Positions 1 through 10,550 of a stretch of 64,000 nucleotides of DNA are shown piece by piece. Every line of letters starts with the position of its first letter. Position 1 is the stretch's first letter. Below the pieces are notes generated by a model. That model worked only from the letters and a program-made list of their open reading frames with translations. It ran no database searches and was not told the origin of the DNA. Location: assembly GCA_964019055.1 (NCBI GenBank), contig OZ025210.1, positions 3,353,047-3,417,046 on the forward strand, read 5' to 3'. The position numbers and the translations under genes are program-made. The DNA is from Anthopleura xanthogrammica. Lineage: Eukaryota > Cnidaria > Anthozoa > Actiniaria > Actiniidae.

Positions 1-1339
1 AGTTGCCCACGTCATGACATTCGATCGATAACTTTAGGAAACCTCCTACACACGTTTCACAAAACTTCGATCAAAAGCCGATTGGATATCGCTGAATCAG
101 CTACTTTCATAAATTAAGTCTATCTGAGCCTTTTCGCTTATCATCAGTAACGCATTTTCTATAATTACAGATTTTATAGTTTGCTACCAAAAAGCGACAC
201 CAGTCGGGGATTTTTCCCTTTGTTTCTTACCTATTTTATTAATTATGCGTAATTTTCCAAGAATTTACAAGCAAACCACGATGGTGAGACGTCATAAATT
301 ATTTATATCAGGTAACTTTTAGGAAAGTTTTTTCAGTTACCTGCTAATTTTCATTGCCTGAGGATAGCATTTTGAAAGGTTTTAAACCTTTTAAAATCCT
401 CTACCGTACACTACCCTCCCACGGGATATTCACGCCTCGTCGAAATCGATTAATTCATCGGCTAAGTTCATTTGTAATCAAGTAATAGTTTGTATGAATT
501 GGAGCTGTGACTAGATAAGACGAAAATGTTCAAGTGCGTGCAATACCTTTTACCTGACTCAGGGTGTGAAAACCTTAGTTCCGAGGCACGCACAACCCTG
601 TTTTGGTCGTAGCACGGTTTCAGCGGAAATTCAATTTTAGTTTGCATTTTTCTCACCGCCCGAAGCCGCTGGGCGTATTGAAGACCTTTGTCATTTCATT
701 CTATTCATTGCTTCGACGGAAATATTATCTTCCACCATGGTTCATGCCAAAATAAGCGCAAATAAACTTAGAAATACAAGACAATGCATACACACACGCT
801 GAGAATGAGAATGAAAGCAAAAGAGTTGAAATCATCGTGATCGATCAGCGATCACCGGTCTAAAATGATTGATATATAATTGGGGAGGTGGCGCTACCAA
901 AAGTTTGGTGAGCGTGAGAAACACAAATTTTACACATTCGAAAGTGAAAACTTTATTAAACCTATATGTGTTATTGGATTATATTTTGATGATAAATAGA
1001 GATTACTATTCATTGTACAATTACAATTTGACGCAGGAAAAAGCCCAAAAGATGTCAAAGATTATTCTTTTTTGAAAGACTTTGACAGTTTTTTTTAAAA
1101 TTAGAACTTTTAATTTCACTTCGCTTTGTTTGTTGGCTATTTTTTTCCTTCACTTTAGTACCTTAAGTGACTGCGTTATTTTTAGATTTTCATTTTGATA
1201 TCAGCAGACAAATAACACGGAAAAATCGGACAATTTGGTGTTACTATGGCGACACTGACGTCAAACAGGAGAAATAATTCTCTTAGTAAATAACAAGAAA
1301 CCATGGAGTGTGAAATTTTGTTTTTGTTATCAGCAACTG
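1..1339. other. Intergenic region downstream of POLD3
   Basis: I see no convincing coding exon, RNA gene or long repeat here. The few open frames are short, AT-rich and show no recognisable domain. The right part presumably contains the POLD3 3' untranslated region, which is read leftward. The window may start between genes. Confidence 0.5.
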
Positions 1340-4300
1340 TTAGTTCTTCTTAAAGAAGCTCATCAAAGAGGCTTGTTTAACTGGTTTTAGGTCCATTTGC
1401 TTCTTTGGTTTTGAGTCTGGGCTGGTACCCTTAGTAGTGAGAGGTGAAGGAAGTGGGTCTTGCTTTGCTTCTATGACTTCTTCTTCATCACTTGCATCAG
1501 TTGATTCACTCTCATATACCTTCTCTGTGACTGGATTACAAAAGAAAAATGATATTTATGACTTGAACAAGTTACATCAACCCAATTTTTTTCTTCTCTC
1601 TTCCCTTTCAAGATTTCTTTCCTCCTCTCTTCTCTTCTCCCTCCCCTCCTCCTTCTCAACTTCCAAAAATACTTTTATCGACCTTGTAAGATGTGAATCT
1701 ATAGTGATGAATTGATTTATATGGCCTGAATCTCTGTTTATCTCCCCCGCTTTCTCTTTCTCCCACTCCTACTTCTCCCCCCCTCCTCCTCATCCATCTC
1801 CTTCTTTCTCAACAAATAAAAATATATGAACACAGGCTGCTCACATTATCATTATAGAAAAAATCAAATTAACTAAAACCTTCCACCAGTTTTAATAACC
1901 TGAACATTACTATTTTTGTTTAAGTCTGTTGTGCCAAAAATAAACATTTAAAAAAAACATATTTCTTACCCATAAAACCATCATCATCTACATAGGTTTT
2001 TGACTTCATGACCTTTCGTCTTTTCCTTCTCTTGGTCGAATTTTCAGCTGGTCTTTGACTGGGGGTGGGTGTTTCACTTATAACAGTGCTGTCACTCTTT
2101 GAATTGATGGATTCTATTGAATGAAATAGAAATCATAGCTATCATTGCCAGGTATATATAAGGGAGCATAGACTATGGACTGCCTCTATTTTTATTGGTT
2201 GATTTGATCGTACCTTTTTGGATCATGATTTGTGAAATTAAAAAAATAGTCTGTGATTAGTGAAAATTCACATTACACCCTTAATCCTTGGTTATCCATA
2301 CTAGGTTATCCATCAATCGTATTTCATAATTCGTGAATTTATGAAAAAATTGTCCATGATACGTGATCGATACTCCCCTGTGCCACCCAGATTGTAAAGT
2401 CAGGGACCGCGGAGCAGGGGAGGCTGGGGGGCTATAGCCCCCCCCAATAATGGGAGCATGCCCCCAAACCCCCTAGGTCTTCCAGTATTTGGTGGTCGTT
2501 AGCCCCCCCAATCAAAATTTTGCTCCGCAGTCCCTGAACGTCACTGCTCTTGAAGCAAAGCAGCAATCCCCATTTCTCATTTGTCATTCCTCCAAGGGCT
2601 AAACAAATTGGCTTAAAAGGCATATAAAAAGTATGTTTGCATTTTAATATTTGATGTACAACAGACTTGCCTTCTTCAGTACTCTCTTCCTTCTCTTCTT
2701 TCTTCCTCTTTCGGTTCGTTTTGCTTTTCTTGTCTTTGGCTTCATCTAGTAAACAAAAAAAAAGCTGACTTTCTTACAGTGAGGACACTCGAACTGTGAA
2801 CACTTTGAGGTTTTTCATACTTTTTTTCTCCTTTATCCCTTGTGTGAATCGATTGGAAATATGATTTATTTTGAACAATAAGATTATTTGAGTTCAGTGC
2901 TTCATTTTCAGAAGGTTTAAAGCAGTAGAAAGTTCATAAAATAAAAAATATAAAAATATCAAGTGTTTATGGTTCGAGTGTCCTCACTGTAAACAATACA
3001 GTGAACTTCAACAAAAAGATGCTGTATGTAAACTCATCTTTATACTAAGTTCATTGTGGATTTTCAAGCAATTATCTTTTAATAATATTATTTGTCCAAT
3101 TCATTCCTGTCAGATAAACTCTAATTGGTCTTCCTACCTTGTGTAGCTTCTTTGCCTTTCTTTGTCTCTTTTCTGAAGGAAGAATTCCCCAAAAACATTA
3201 ATAAAATGAGATAAATACTCAGAAATTTCAATCACAGTAAAATCATAGATAAGAGCTTACTTGGTTGTCTTCTTGTTTTCAACTTCCTTTTCCTTTTCTT
3301 TTTTATTCTAAACACATTTTAATTTATATTTATCAGAGCAAAGAATTTTGTATATTATGATTATTTTAAAAACCTTGTAAACAAAATACAAATTAATTAA
3401 TTAATTAATTAGTTAATTATTATTAATATATATTAATAATTCATACATTTGATTTTGACCTTCTGGGCTTGATTTCCTCTAAAGAATAAAATAAATGCAT
3501 TTAATATTGATAAATAAAATAGTATAAACCCAGGGAGGGGAGGGGGACTCTGATGTGAAAGGGGCAGGGATGCTCTTCGTACCTTTTAGGGGTTAATTTC
3601 TTTATTTGGTACCTTTTAGGGTGCTCAAACAAAAATCTAAAATTTAAAATGCTATTAAATTAGCATCATTTGGTAACATTTAGGGTTAGAACTTGCGATT
3701 TGTATGATAAGAAGAAAGAGAATGTTGATACCTCTTAAGGGTCGTTTTTCAAAATTCCCGACAAGCATCCTCACCCTTCTATTTAATGGATCCCCCCTCC
3801 CCACCCAGGGATTATAAACTGTCTTGCTATCAGTATGGAAGGGGTAACCCTATTCTCTCCGAAAGCTTAAAATTTGTGAATCCCTCTTGTATGGCAAAAG
3901 GAACAAAGGAATGATAGAAAAGAAAAATTGGAGATTACAAGCATACCTTCTGATTCAGAATCAGATACCAATTTTTTCAAGTTTTTAGGAACAGGATCCT
4001 ATAAAAATAAGATATTTGGTGAAATATTATTAATTTTATGAATGAATTCAATAAAGGTTTATTTGAGAACTAAATTTTAAAATTTGTTCTGAACCAATTA
4101 CCTCTTCCTCATCAGATGACGACAAATTTCTGGAAGATATATAAAATAAAGTGAATGGGAAAGCGTTTGAGCAATTTTGTTAATACTCCAGTTTCACATT
4201 CGGTGGAAACCACTGTTTTTGAAGACCACAGACTCATTTGCACAGCCTCGTTTATAAGTCATCTATTCAAATACACCATTAAACGTCCGTGGGATTGGTA

Positions 4301-7024
4301 TTATTCAACTTGCACATTCTTTACATTACAGTTGGCTGTTGCTAATGATTTGGAAAAGTCAACCGTAATGTAAAGAATGTGTAAGTTGAACAATACCAAT
4401 GTTTTGAAATCCCACGGACTTTTAATGGCATCTTTGAATAGCTGACTTATAAACAAGGCTAAGCCTGTACAAATGAGTCTGTGGTCTTCAAAAACAGCGG
4501 TTTCCATCGAATGTGAAACTGGTGTATTGTGAAAAAATTGGCATCATGGACCAAAGTACTTAGTTCACATGACTAGGATGTTCTGAGAATAAGAGGAACT
4601 TACTTGATTCGCTTTCTGGTTTGTTTGGTAGGTTTGTTAGATTTTTGTTTGTTTTCTGGTGTTTCTTTGATATCATTGGTATCAACAGGTTTTTTGTCTT
4701 CTGATTTTTCTTTTACTTTTTCTTCTACTTTTTCTTTAGGTTCTTCTTTGGGTTCAGGTTTACTCTTGGCTGGTTCTGGATGAATGAAAATAATAAATCT
4801 TAAGAAACTCGGACCTGTGACAACACAAAAAATGCTAAAATAAAAGTTTACAAAATGATATCAGTATGTCTTTTATATGCACTGTAAATTATTATTTAAC
4901 CCAATGTTGTTATAGCACTGCTCTCAAGTTGTGCCACAGGAGAGATAGGACAGTGGTGAATATAAGAGTGGGTAAGTTTGGCCAAATGCCTCCCCATGTG
5001 GTTTGGGGGGAGAGGGGGGCTGGGGGCTCCCAGCTTTATCTTTTAGCAATGCACTTTAGCACTCACCTGATATTTGTTTGCCAAAGAATGACATCATTCC
5101 ACTAGGCTTTGACTTCTCAGCTGGTTTAGCTGGTTTAGCTGCTTTTTCTTTTTTGTTTAGATCAGTATTACTAACTGGTTCATCAGGTTTTGGTTGCTCA
5201 GGCTTTTTCTCTGCCTTCACAGCAAACATTCCCATATTTGGTAGCTGTCCTTTCTTTGGTCGTTGGTTTGATGACTTAGGTAAAAAGTAACAAGAAAATA
5301 ATGTATTTAAATGACAGTGTGTACTTTTATTTCACTAGGATGATCCAATGTGTATTATAACTGCCTTTAATACTTACTTTGGGTTTAGATTTATCTGTCA
5401 TTGAACTTGAAGACCCTAATGTTAAATTGCAAACAAAAATCATAAACTGAAATATCATTACTGTGATTCTCCATATTCTGCAAACTCAGACATTCCAACG
5501 GCTTATTGTGGATTGACCTTTTCTGAGATATCTAGTGAACATGTTGCATTGTGGTCTAACTTAGGTTCATCATGTCTTATATGTTGTTGTTTGTACCCAA
5601 GCTAGACCACAATGCATCATGTTCACTATTTCCTAAAAGGCCAATGAACATGCTGTTTCACAGGATTACTATACCTAATCCATTGGTTATCTCTGGTTTT
5701 GGAACAGCATTTTCTTTGCCTGGTTTGCCTTTGGTGGTTCCTCGGCTTGCTCCTCCATCGCTAAGCTTTATTGCTTCTTTACAATAAATATGACTCCATT
5801 TGTTGGGTTCATCTTTGTGTTCTTGATGAGCTTCATAATCAACAGTATAAAGGGTATTGATATCCTGGACAAAATATGAGGTTTCAGTATGATTGATAAT
5901 AATTTTTAAAAGACACAGATGATGCAGATGATGATGACAAAATTGACACCTTGATGCAATAATGCTGATGATGATATTGATGACTGGTTGATGATTATGT
6001 GGTGATGATGATGATGATTAAAATGACTGATAGATCAATAATTTCGTCAAAATAACAAAAACAGTAGAACTGGTTATGATATTGATGAAAATGTTGGCTG
6101 ATAATTAATTCATGTGTTGATGATGATCATGATATTGATGATATTGATGATGACAAAACTGGTGATTATCATGATTGTATGGTGATTATATATATCATGG
6201 ATCTTTTCCGTACCTTTGGTGTTTTCTTTTGCAGGCTGTAAACATGAACAGATGTTACACATTCAAACTGCTTTTTGGTTTCTGCACATAAAAAAATCAT
6301 GAATATCTTGAATTTGCATAGAAACTATGAAGCCACATCAGCTAACATCTTAAATTCCTAATTCAGTAAACATTATTGAGCCTTACCTTCAAGCTTATCA
6401 TCACTAGTTAAGACATATTGGTGAACCTAAAATGGAATTTTTGGAGAACAATTAAGCTTACATTTTAGAAAAAATGCAAAAATATGAAAAATATGCAAAA
6501 GTATTTTCTTACCAATTGATCATCAACCTTAAACCTTCCTCCAACTAAATAGGTTGCTGTCAAACTATTGCTTTTCTTTTCTCTTTCTTTTAATAAAAAA
6601 GCATAAAGCATCCTGTTGCAAAGGAAATAAGCTTCAATAAATTAAAAGCCACTTTCATTTTGTGTTAGTAACTTAAGCTTAAATTAAATTCTTCGCCTCG
6701 AATAAATCATTAAGTTAAACAATTGTACATTGAGAAATACTATTATTCAGTAGTATAATAGTATAAATTTCTAGCTTTGAAGAAAAAGGAAAAGAAAAAC
6801 AACGAAGTCTTACTGTTTTGCAGTGTTGGATGCGACTGATAACGTTCGACTGAGCCATTTATAGGTTACCTGAAAAACCATACAAAAAACAGCTGAAAAA
6901 AATAGACTGCCAAAGAGTCTTGGTATAGGAGAAATCATATAAAATTAATAATACTTACGACTTTGTCTTGATCGTTAATAAATTCGTCTAAGTTGTCCAA
7001 GTATAAACTCTCTTCGTCCGCCAT
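1340..7024 (-). CDS. POLD3: DNA polymerase delta subunit 3 (POLD3/p66), 16 coding exons
   Basis: Accessory subunit of the replicative DNA polymerase delta; in other animals it links the enzyme to PCNA in the nucleus. I joined 16 exons in one frame (minus order): 7024-6959, 6869-6814, 6612-6513, 6426-6387, 6281-6214, 5864-5675, 5415-5378, 5274-5067, 4775-4604, 4129-4102, 3998-3947, 3298-3262, 3172-3138, 2745-2671, 2113-1970, 1530-1340. This gives 499 residues; human POLD3 has 466. The N-terminus (MADEESLYLDNLDEFINDQ, then VTYKWLS) matches the family's winged-helix region. The middle holds the short GMFAVK and MMSFFGK motifs, followed by a Lys/Glu-rich linker, then VTEKVYESES. The protein ends with a PIP box, QASLMSFF, three residues before the stop. 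The start is the first ATG and agrees with homologues. Exon 2745-2671 ends at an AG|GCAAGT donor, a rare GC-AG intron. Some small-exon boundaries in the Lys-rich part could differ slightly. Confidence 0.93.
2401..2536. repeat. GC-rich dispersed repeat, copy 1 (CAGGGACCGC ends)
   Basis: A 136-bp unit starting CAGGGACCGCGGAGCAGG and ending TCCGCAGTCCCTG, with poly-C blocks inside, sits in a POLD3 intron. The same unit occurs inverted at 28615-28752, and a shortened one at 35398-35472. The ends form an imperfect inverted repeat, so it is probably a non-autonomous transposon. Confidence 0.7.
2774..2995. repeat. Foldback element in a POLD3 intron (TACAGTGAGGACACTCG ends)
   Basis: The left end TTACAGTGAGGACACTCGAA is the reverse complement of the right end at about 2968-2994. 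A TA dinucleotide lies at each edge, as in Tc1/mariner-type MITEs. The interior is AT-rich with no coding capacity. Family assignment is an inference. Confidence 0.6.
4172..4540. repeat. Long imperfect foldback (about 370 bp) in a POLD3 intron
   Basis: The left arm (about 4172-4332) and right arm (about 4365-4540) are reverse complements with scattered mismatches, around a loop of about 30 bp. Matching blocks include AGTTTCACATTCG near the ends and TCTTTACATTAC near the centre. The structure is that of a foldback or MITE. The open frames inside it are by-products of the repeat. Confidence 0.75.
5513..5645. repeat. Foldback element in a POLD3 intron
   Basis: A left arm reading TTGACCTTTTCTGAGATATC and containing GCATTGTGGTCTA is mirrored by a right arm with TAGACCACAATGC and CCTAAAAGGCCAA. 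A fragment with the same TACCCAAGCTAGACCA core lies at about 15870-15895. Confidence 0.6.
5919..6185. repeat. ATG/GAT-rich microsatellite in a POLD3 intron
   Basis: An irregular run of GAT/ATG trinucleotides with interruptions, lying between the exons at 5864 and 6214. It is non-coding in the gene's reading direction. Confidence 0.7.
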
Positions 7025-7320
7025 ATTGATTTATTTCCCGCCAAATTAAATTTCGCGCGCGCAAGCGTTTCTGGGGGGTAGAACTTTAGTGAATTTTCTT
7101 AAGTTTTTTCTTATATTTCTTAGCTTAAACCCCTCTTATCAATTTTTTTTATATTCATTGTTCAGATTTTCTTGGAAAAAAATAAAATTAAGCAGTTAAA
7201 TTCTTTTAATGGAAGTGTTTTACTTTCTGTATGATCCCGCAGCGTCCCGCAAGTGTCCCGTAATTTTGCGCTTCCAAAGCAGTATGGGTAGTGCCTTTTT
7301 TCTTTCGAATCAAAACAAAC
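7025..7320. promoter_or_regulatory. Probable bidirectional promoter, POLD3 / TMEM256
   Basis: Only about 296 bp separate the start codons of two divergent genes, so both promoters must lie here or in the first exons. The interval contains a CG-rich stretch (TTTCGCGCGCGCAAGCG at about 7051-7067) and an E2F-like site at 7034-7045. No TATA box is obvious. Confidence 0.6.
7034..7045. promoter_or_regulatory. E2F-like site TTTCCCGCCAAA
   Basis: TTTCCCGCCAAA matches the E2F consensus TTTSSCGC with the classic CGCCAAA extension, about 10 bp upstream of the POLD3 start codon. E2F controls S-phase genes in animals, so the site fits POLD3. Binding is inferred. Confidence 0.5.
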
Positions 7321-8460
7321 ATGGCTGGTGTTGCTGGCACTCTTGGAAAATCTATATTTTTTAAGTTGGCAGGAGTTTCTGGCGCCCTTGCAGTTGCATT
7401 GGGAGCTTATGGTTCACATGGTAAGAATAAATTTGACATTACTTGAGTTTCAAATGGTATTAAAAGCTGCTTTGTAGCGTGACATAACCGCATGAGGGTC
7501 GAGGGTGTTACATAAGATGATGACCCATGCATGTTATCACAACTTTCCTTTTTTTACCAAGACGTTTGTTAAGTATGAGCAATAATTTATATAATAAACT
7601 TATGTATTTTTAACACCAACAGGTCCATCACTGAATAAACCTGGTGCTGAGAAATTTAAGGAGGTAGGATTAATCTTTGGTTAAATATTTAGACCCGCAG
7701 CCTGAATTTGGCCTTCGGCGTTATGGGCTATCGGCGCGTAGGCCATGGAGAGAGGTCTAATTGTTTTTGTATAAACCTACTAATCGGTCAAAACAAATTT
7801 TTTTTGCCATTGAATCTTTGTTTTTGCCATTGTTTTGGCTTTCAAAACTGGCCTCTTTTGCTACTAGTGGTCTATCAGATCCTATCAGTAATAGACCACT
7901 AGTAGCTCAGCCAATCAGAAAGCAGGATTTGTGATAGACCATTAGTAGGTTTATTCTACTTCATGATCGTCCTATAGTTCCTGAAAATATCTTTCCTTCC
8001 TTCATGAATGGGAACAAACATTAGTTATTAGTATATTCCTCTTCCATGTTGATGTGATTTACGTGAGGACCTTGCCTACAGTACCTTTCCCACTTAGACT
8101 CCCTTTCACGCCCTTAAAAAATCCCATTTTCTATTTGCATATTTTGAGTTCTTATTTATACCGGTATTTCAGGTTTTCAAGACAGCAAATTTATATCATC
8201 TTGTACACACTGTTGCTCTACTAGCTGCTCCTTTTGCTCAAAGACCAAATTTGGTAAGTAACTATAGTAATACTGGTAAAGATATATTGTGATAATGATG
8301 ACAATGATGATGATGATGATGATGATGATGGTAGTGGTAGTGGTGGTGATATAGATGATGATGATGATGATGATTAATACAAACATCTTTTACATTGTGA
8401 AGATGTGTGCTTAGCCCAAAAGCTCAGATAAATAAAAAAAATCATCATCATTATCACCAC

Positions 8461-8549
<89 letters not shown>

Positions 8550-9008
8550 CTCAAACAATGGTCAAAAACTTTTAAATAAAGTTTGTGTGCAGATTGAAAG
8601 TGCATGCACGAGGGGACAAAACATGATGATGTTGTTGATGATGATGATAGTAATAATAATGATGATAGAGATTTATTCTTTTTTATTTATTGTAAAATAG
8701 GTTGGTGGACTCATGTTTACAGGAATGACATTGTTTAGTGGAAGGTATGGTATATATATATATATGTATACCTAATTTTATGAATTATTTGTCTCTCTCT
8801 TTCTCCTTTATTGGATTTTATAGCTCAGACAGTATTTAATCTCTTTATCATGATGCACTATTATTCTAGTTTACTCTAACAAAATGTTTTCTCATTTTAA
8901 TTTTCCAGCTGTTACGTTGTTGCTCTCTCACAAAACAGGAAACTTGGTAGACTTGCCCCTTTTGGAGGAACCCTTCTTATGATAGCATGGGTATCTTTCT
9001 TATTTTGA
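7321..9008 (+). CDS. TMEM256: TMEM256 / DUF423 small membrane protein, 5 exons
   Basis: A small multipass membrane protein of the TMEM256/UPF0382 (DUF423) family, whose biochemical role is not established. Exons 7321-7420, 7623-7663, 8173-8253, 8701-8744 and 8909-9008 join in frame to 121 residues, close to the human length of about 113. It begins MAGVAGTLGKSIFFKLAGVS, followed by the family signature GALAVALGAYGSHG. The NLYHLVHTVALLAAPF segment matches the conserved Asn/His helix of the family. Further helices follow in VGGLMFTGMTLFSG and near LAPFGGTLLMIAWVSFLF at the C-terminus. All junctions use GT-AG. Intron 3 contains long ATG/CAT microsatellites. It is divergent from POLD3. Confidence 0.92.
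7769..7954. repeat. Foldback element in TMEM256 intron 2
   Basis: The ends TATAAACCTACTAATCGGTC and GATAGACCATTAGTAGGTTTA are near reverse complements. A nested palindrome, CTACTAGTGGTCTATCAG and its mirror, lies at about 7859-7905. Confidence 0.65.
8286..8374. repeat. ATG microsatellite in TMEM256 intron 3, first block
   Basis: An irregular GATGATGAT run with GGTAGTGGT interruptions. The adjacent block at 8441 runs in the complementary CAT orientation, so the two could form a hairpin in RNA. Confidence 0.75.
8441..8547. repeat. (CAT)n microsatellite, about 107 bp nearly pure
   Basis: A nearly uninterrupted CAT trinucleotide run of more than 30 units in TMEM256 intron 3. It would read as poly-His on plus and poly-Asp on minus, but it lies in an intron. 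Confidence 0.9.
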
Positions 9009-10550
9009 GTTGTGAAAAAAATGAAAAGCAGAATGAAATTTTTCATATGATTAATGGAATCTATTATTTCATGGGAAATCCAGTTCTTAAATCAATCTTA
9101 GTATTTTTCATCACTGGCAGGTCTGGGGAGGAGGGGGGGTGAGGAGATGGCAACCCCCCTTTGAGAATTTTGATTTTTCCCCCTTTAAAAAGAATGGTAT
9201 ATAAAAAGCTATGAATTATTTTCAATTTTTTTATACCTGAGATGCTCATAAAGCAGTACTGTTATAATATTGCACTACATGTATAAAGTGATCCCAGTAG
9301 TTGAAACTTGTTGTGTCAGAACTGACCCAAAAGGGCCCCTTTACCATCATACATCACATCAGCATCATCATCATATTTTCCCCTTTGGCATGCTACTGGC
9401 CTTAGGGTGCTTCTGTCTGGATATGGTGGGAAATCTTGTCTCCAGCAGTCGCTTAAAGTCTGATGTCCAGGCGTATTTAGGGGTGGGCCAACTGGGCAGC
9501 AGCCCCCCCCCCCCCATTTAAAAGATGTGTTTTCTTAAACTTGGCAAAATAAAAAAATTGCATATGGTCTTGAAGGACGAAGTTTTCCCGCCCACCCTTT
9601 CTCTGATTCCTGGATTTGCTCCTATACACCCCCTGTTAACAATTATCCTGGATGCACCACCTTGTTCATAGAGATGTGTTGTGCTTGTACAGCTTGAGGC
9701 TTATATATAACCAGTAGATCCAGGAAAAATTAGGAAGGGGAGGTTAAATTTAGGTGTGTAATTTTTCTAAATTGTAATATCCTTGTGCTAGTGGGGTCTA
9801 ATATCAACAGTTATTTCTTTATTCTATTTTCTTACTCAATAATGTATACAAAATAAATAAAACCTCTCCTGAAAATCTAGATTTGTCTCAAAAATAAACT
9901 TTTTTAAATCAATTTTTGCAGGTATGATGACATCTCAGTTTTGCAGTGATGTCATTTCTATGTCCCCATTTCAGATCAGCTGGAATAGCCAATGTGCATG
10001 AGCTCGAATTTCTAGCACAAAGCATGATGGGAAACTGAGTCCTTACGCTTTTTTGGCTTCTCTAAAAATTTATCTGATAATTTTTTCTTCCACATTTTCT
10101 ATGGAAATAAAAGGATTTCAGCAGACGAAAATTTTTAATTTTAATTAATTTTTTCCCGAAATTTCCTTTGATTTCCCTGTTCATTTTTGCAAGACTCAGT
10201 TTCCCAGAGTGCTTTGTGAGCTTTGATGCACATTGCCTATTCCCTTGAGAGGAGAGTATAGTATTTCCTGGAATAGACATCAGTAACTAGATGGTTGAAT
10301 AAAAATCAAATTATTCGTTTCATTGTGCGTTTATACTATTTTTCATTATTTTTTGGGGTATTATACATCTGAGGGGGAGGGGAGGGGTGGTCGAGTGCGG
10401 GCTAATAGCGTGCATTGCATGATGGTCTTTGTGTTGTTAGACATGCGTAGTGAAGCATTACATCGACAGTTCAAAATGGCCACCTCTTCTCGACATGAAA
10501 AGACATAAAATACCAAGACCTTTGCCTTGCCCCACCAACTCAAACAAGCC
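9009..10550. other. Intergenic region between TMEM256 and LRCH
   Basis: Includes the TMEM256 3' end; AATAAA-type sequence occurs at about 9852-9860 but its use is uncertain. Around 9459-9660 there is a degenerate C-rich repeat fragment with a poly-C run at 9505-9515. No coding exon is recognised before the LRCH start. The LRCH promoter should be in the last few hundred bases, which include a G-rich stretch near 10371-10392. Confidence 0.5.

Noticed and set aside
3447..3478. Possible extra small POLD3 exon
   Set aside because: It has plausible splice sites, but including it breaks the frame; joining 3947 directly to 3298 restores it.
8407..8700. Open frame with a long poly-His run (and poly-Asp on the other strand)
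   Set aside because: It is the translation of the (CAT)n microsatellite inside a TMEM256 intron; both sides are explained by well-supported exons.
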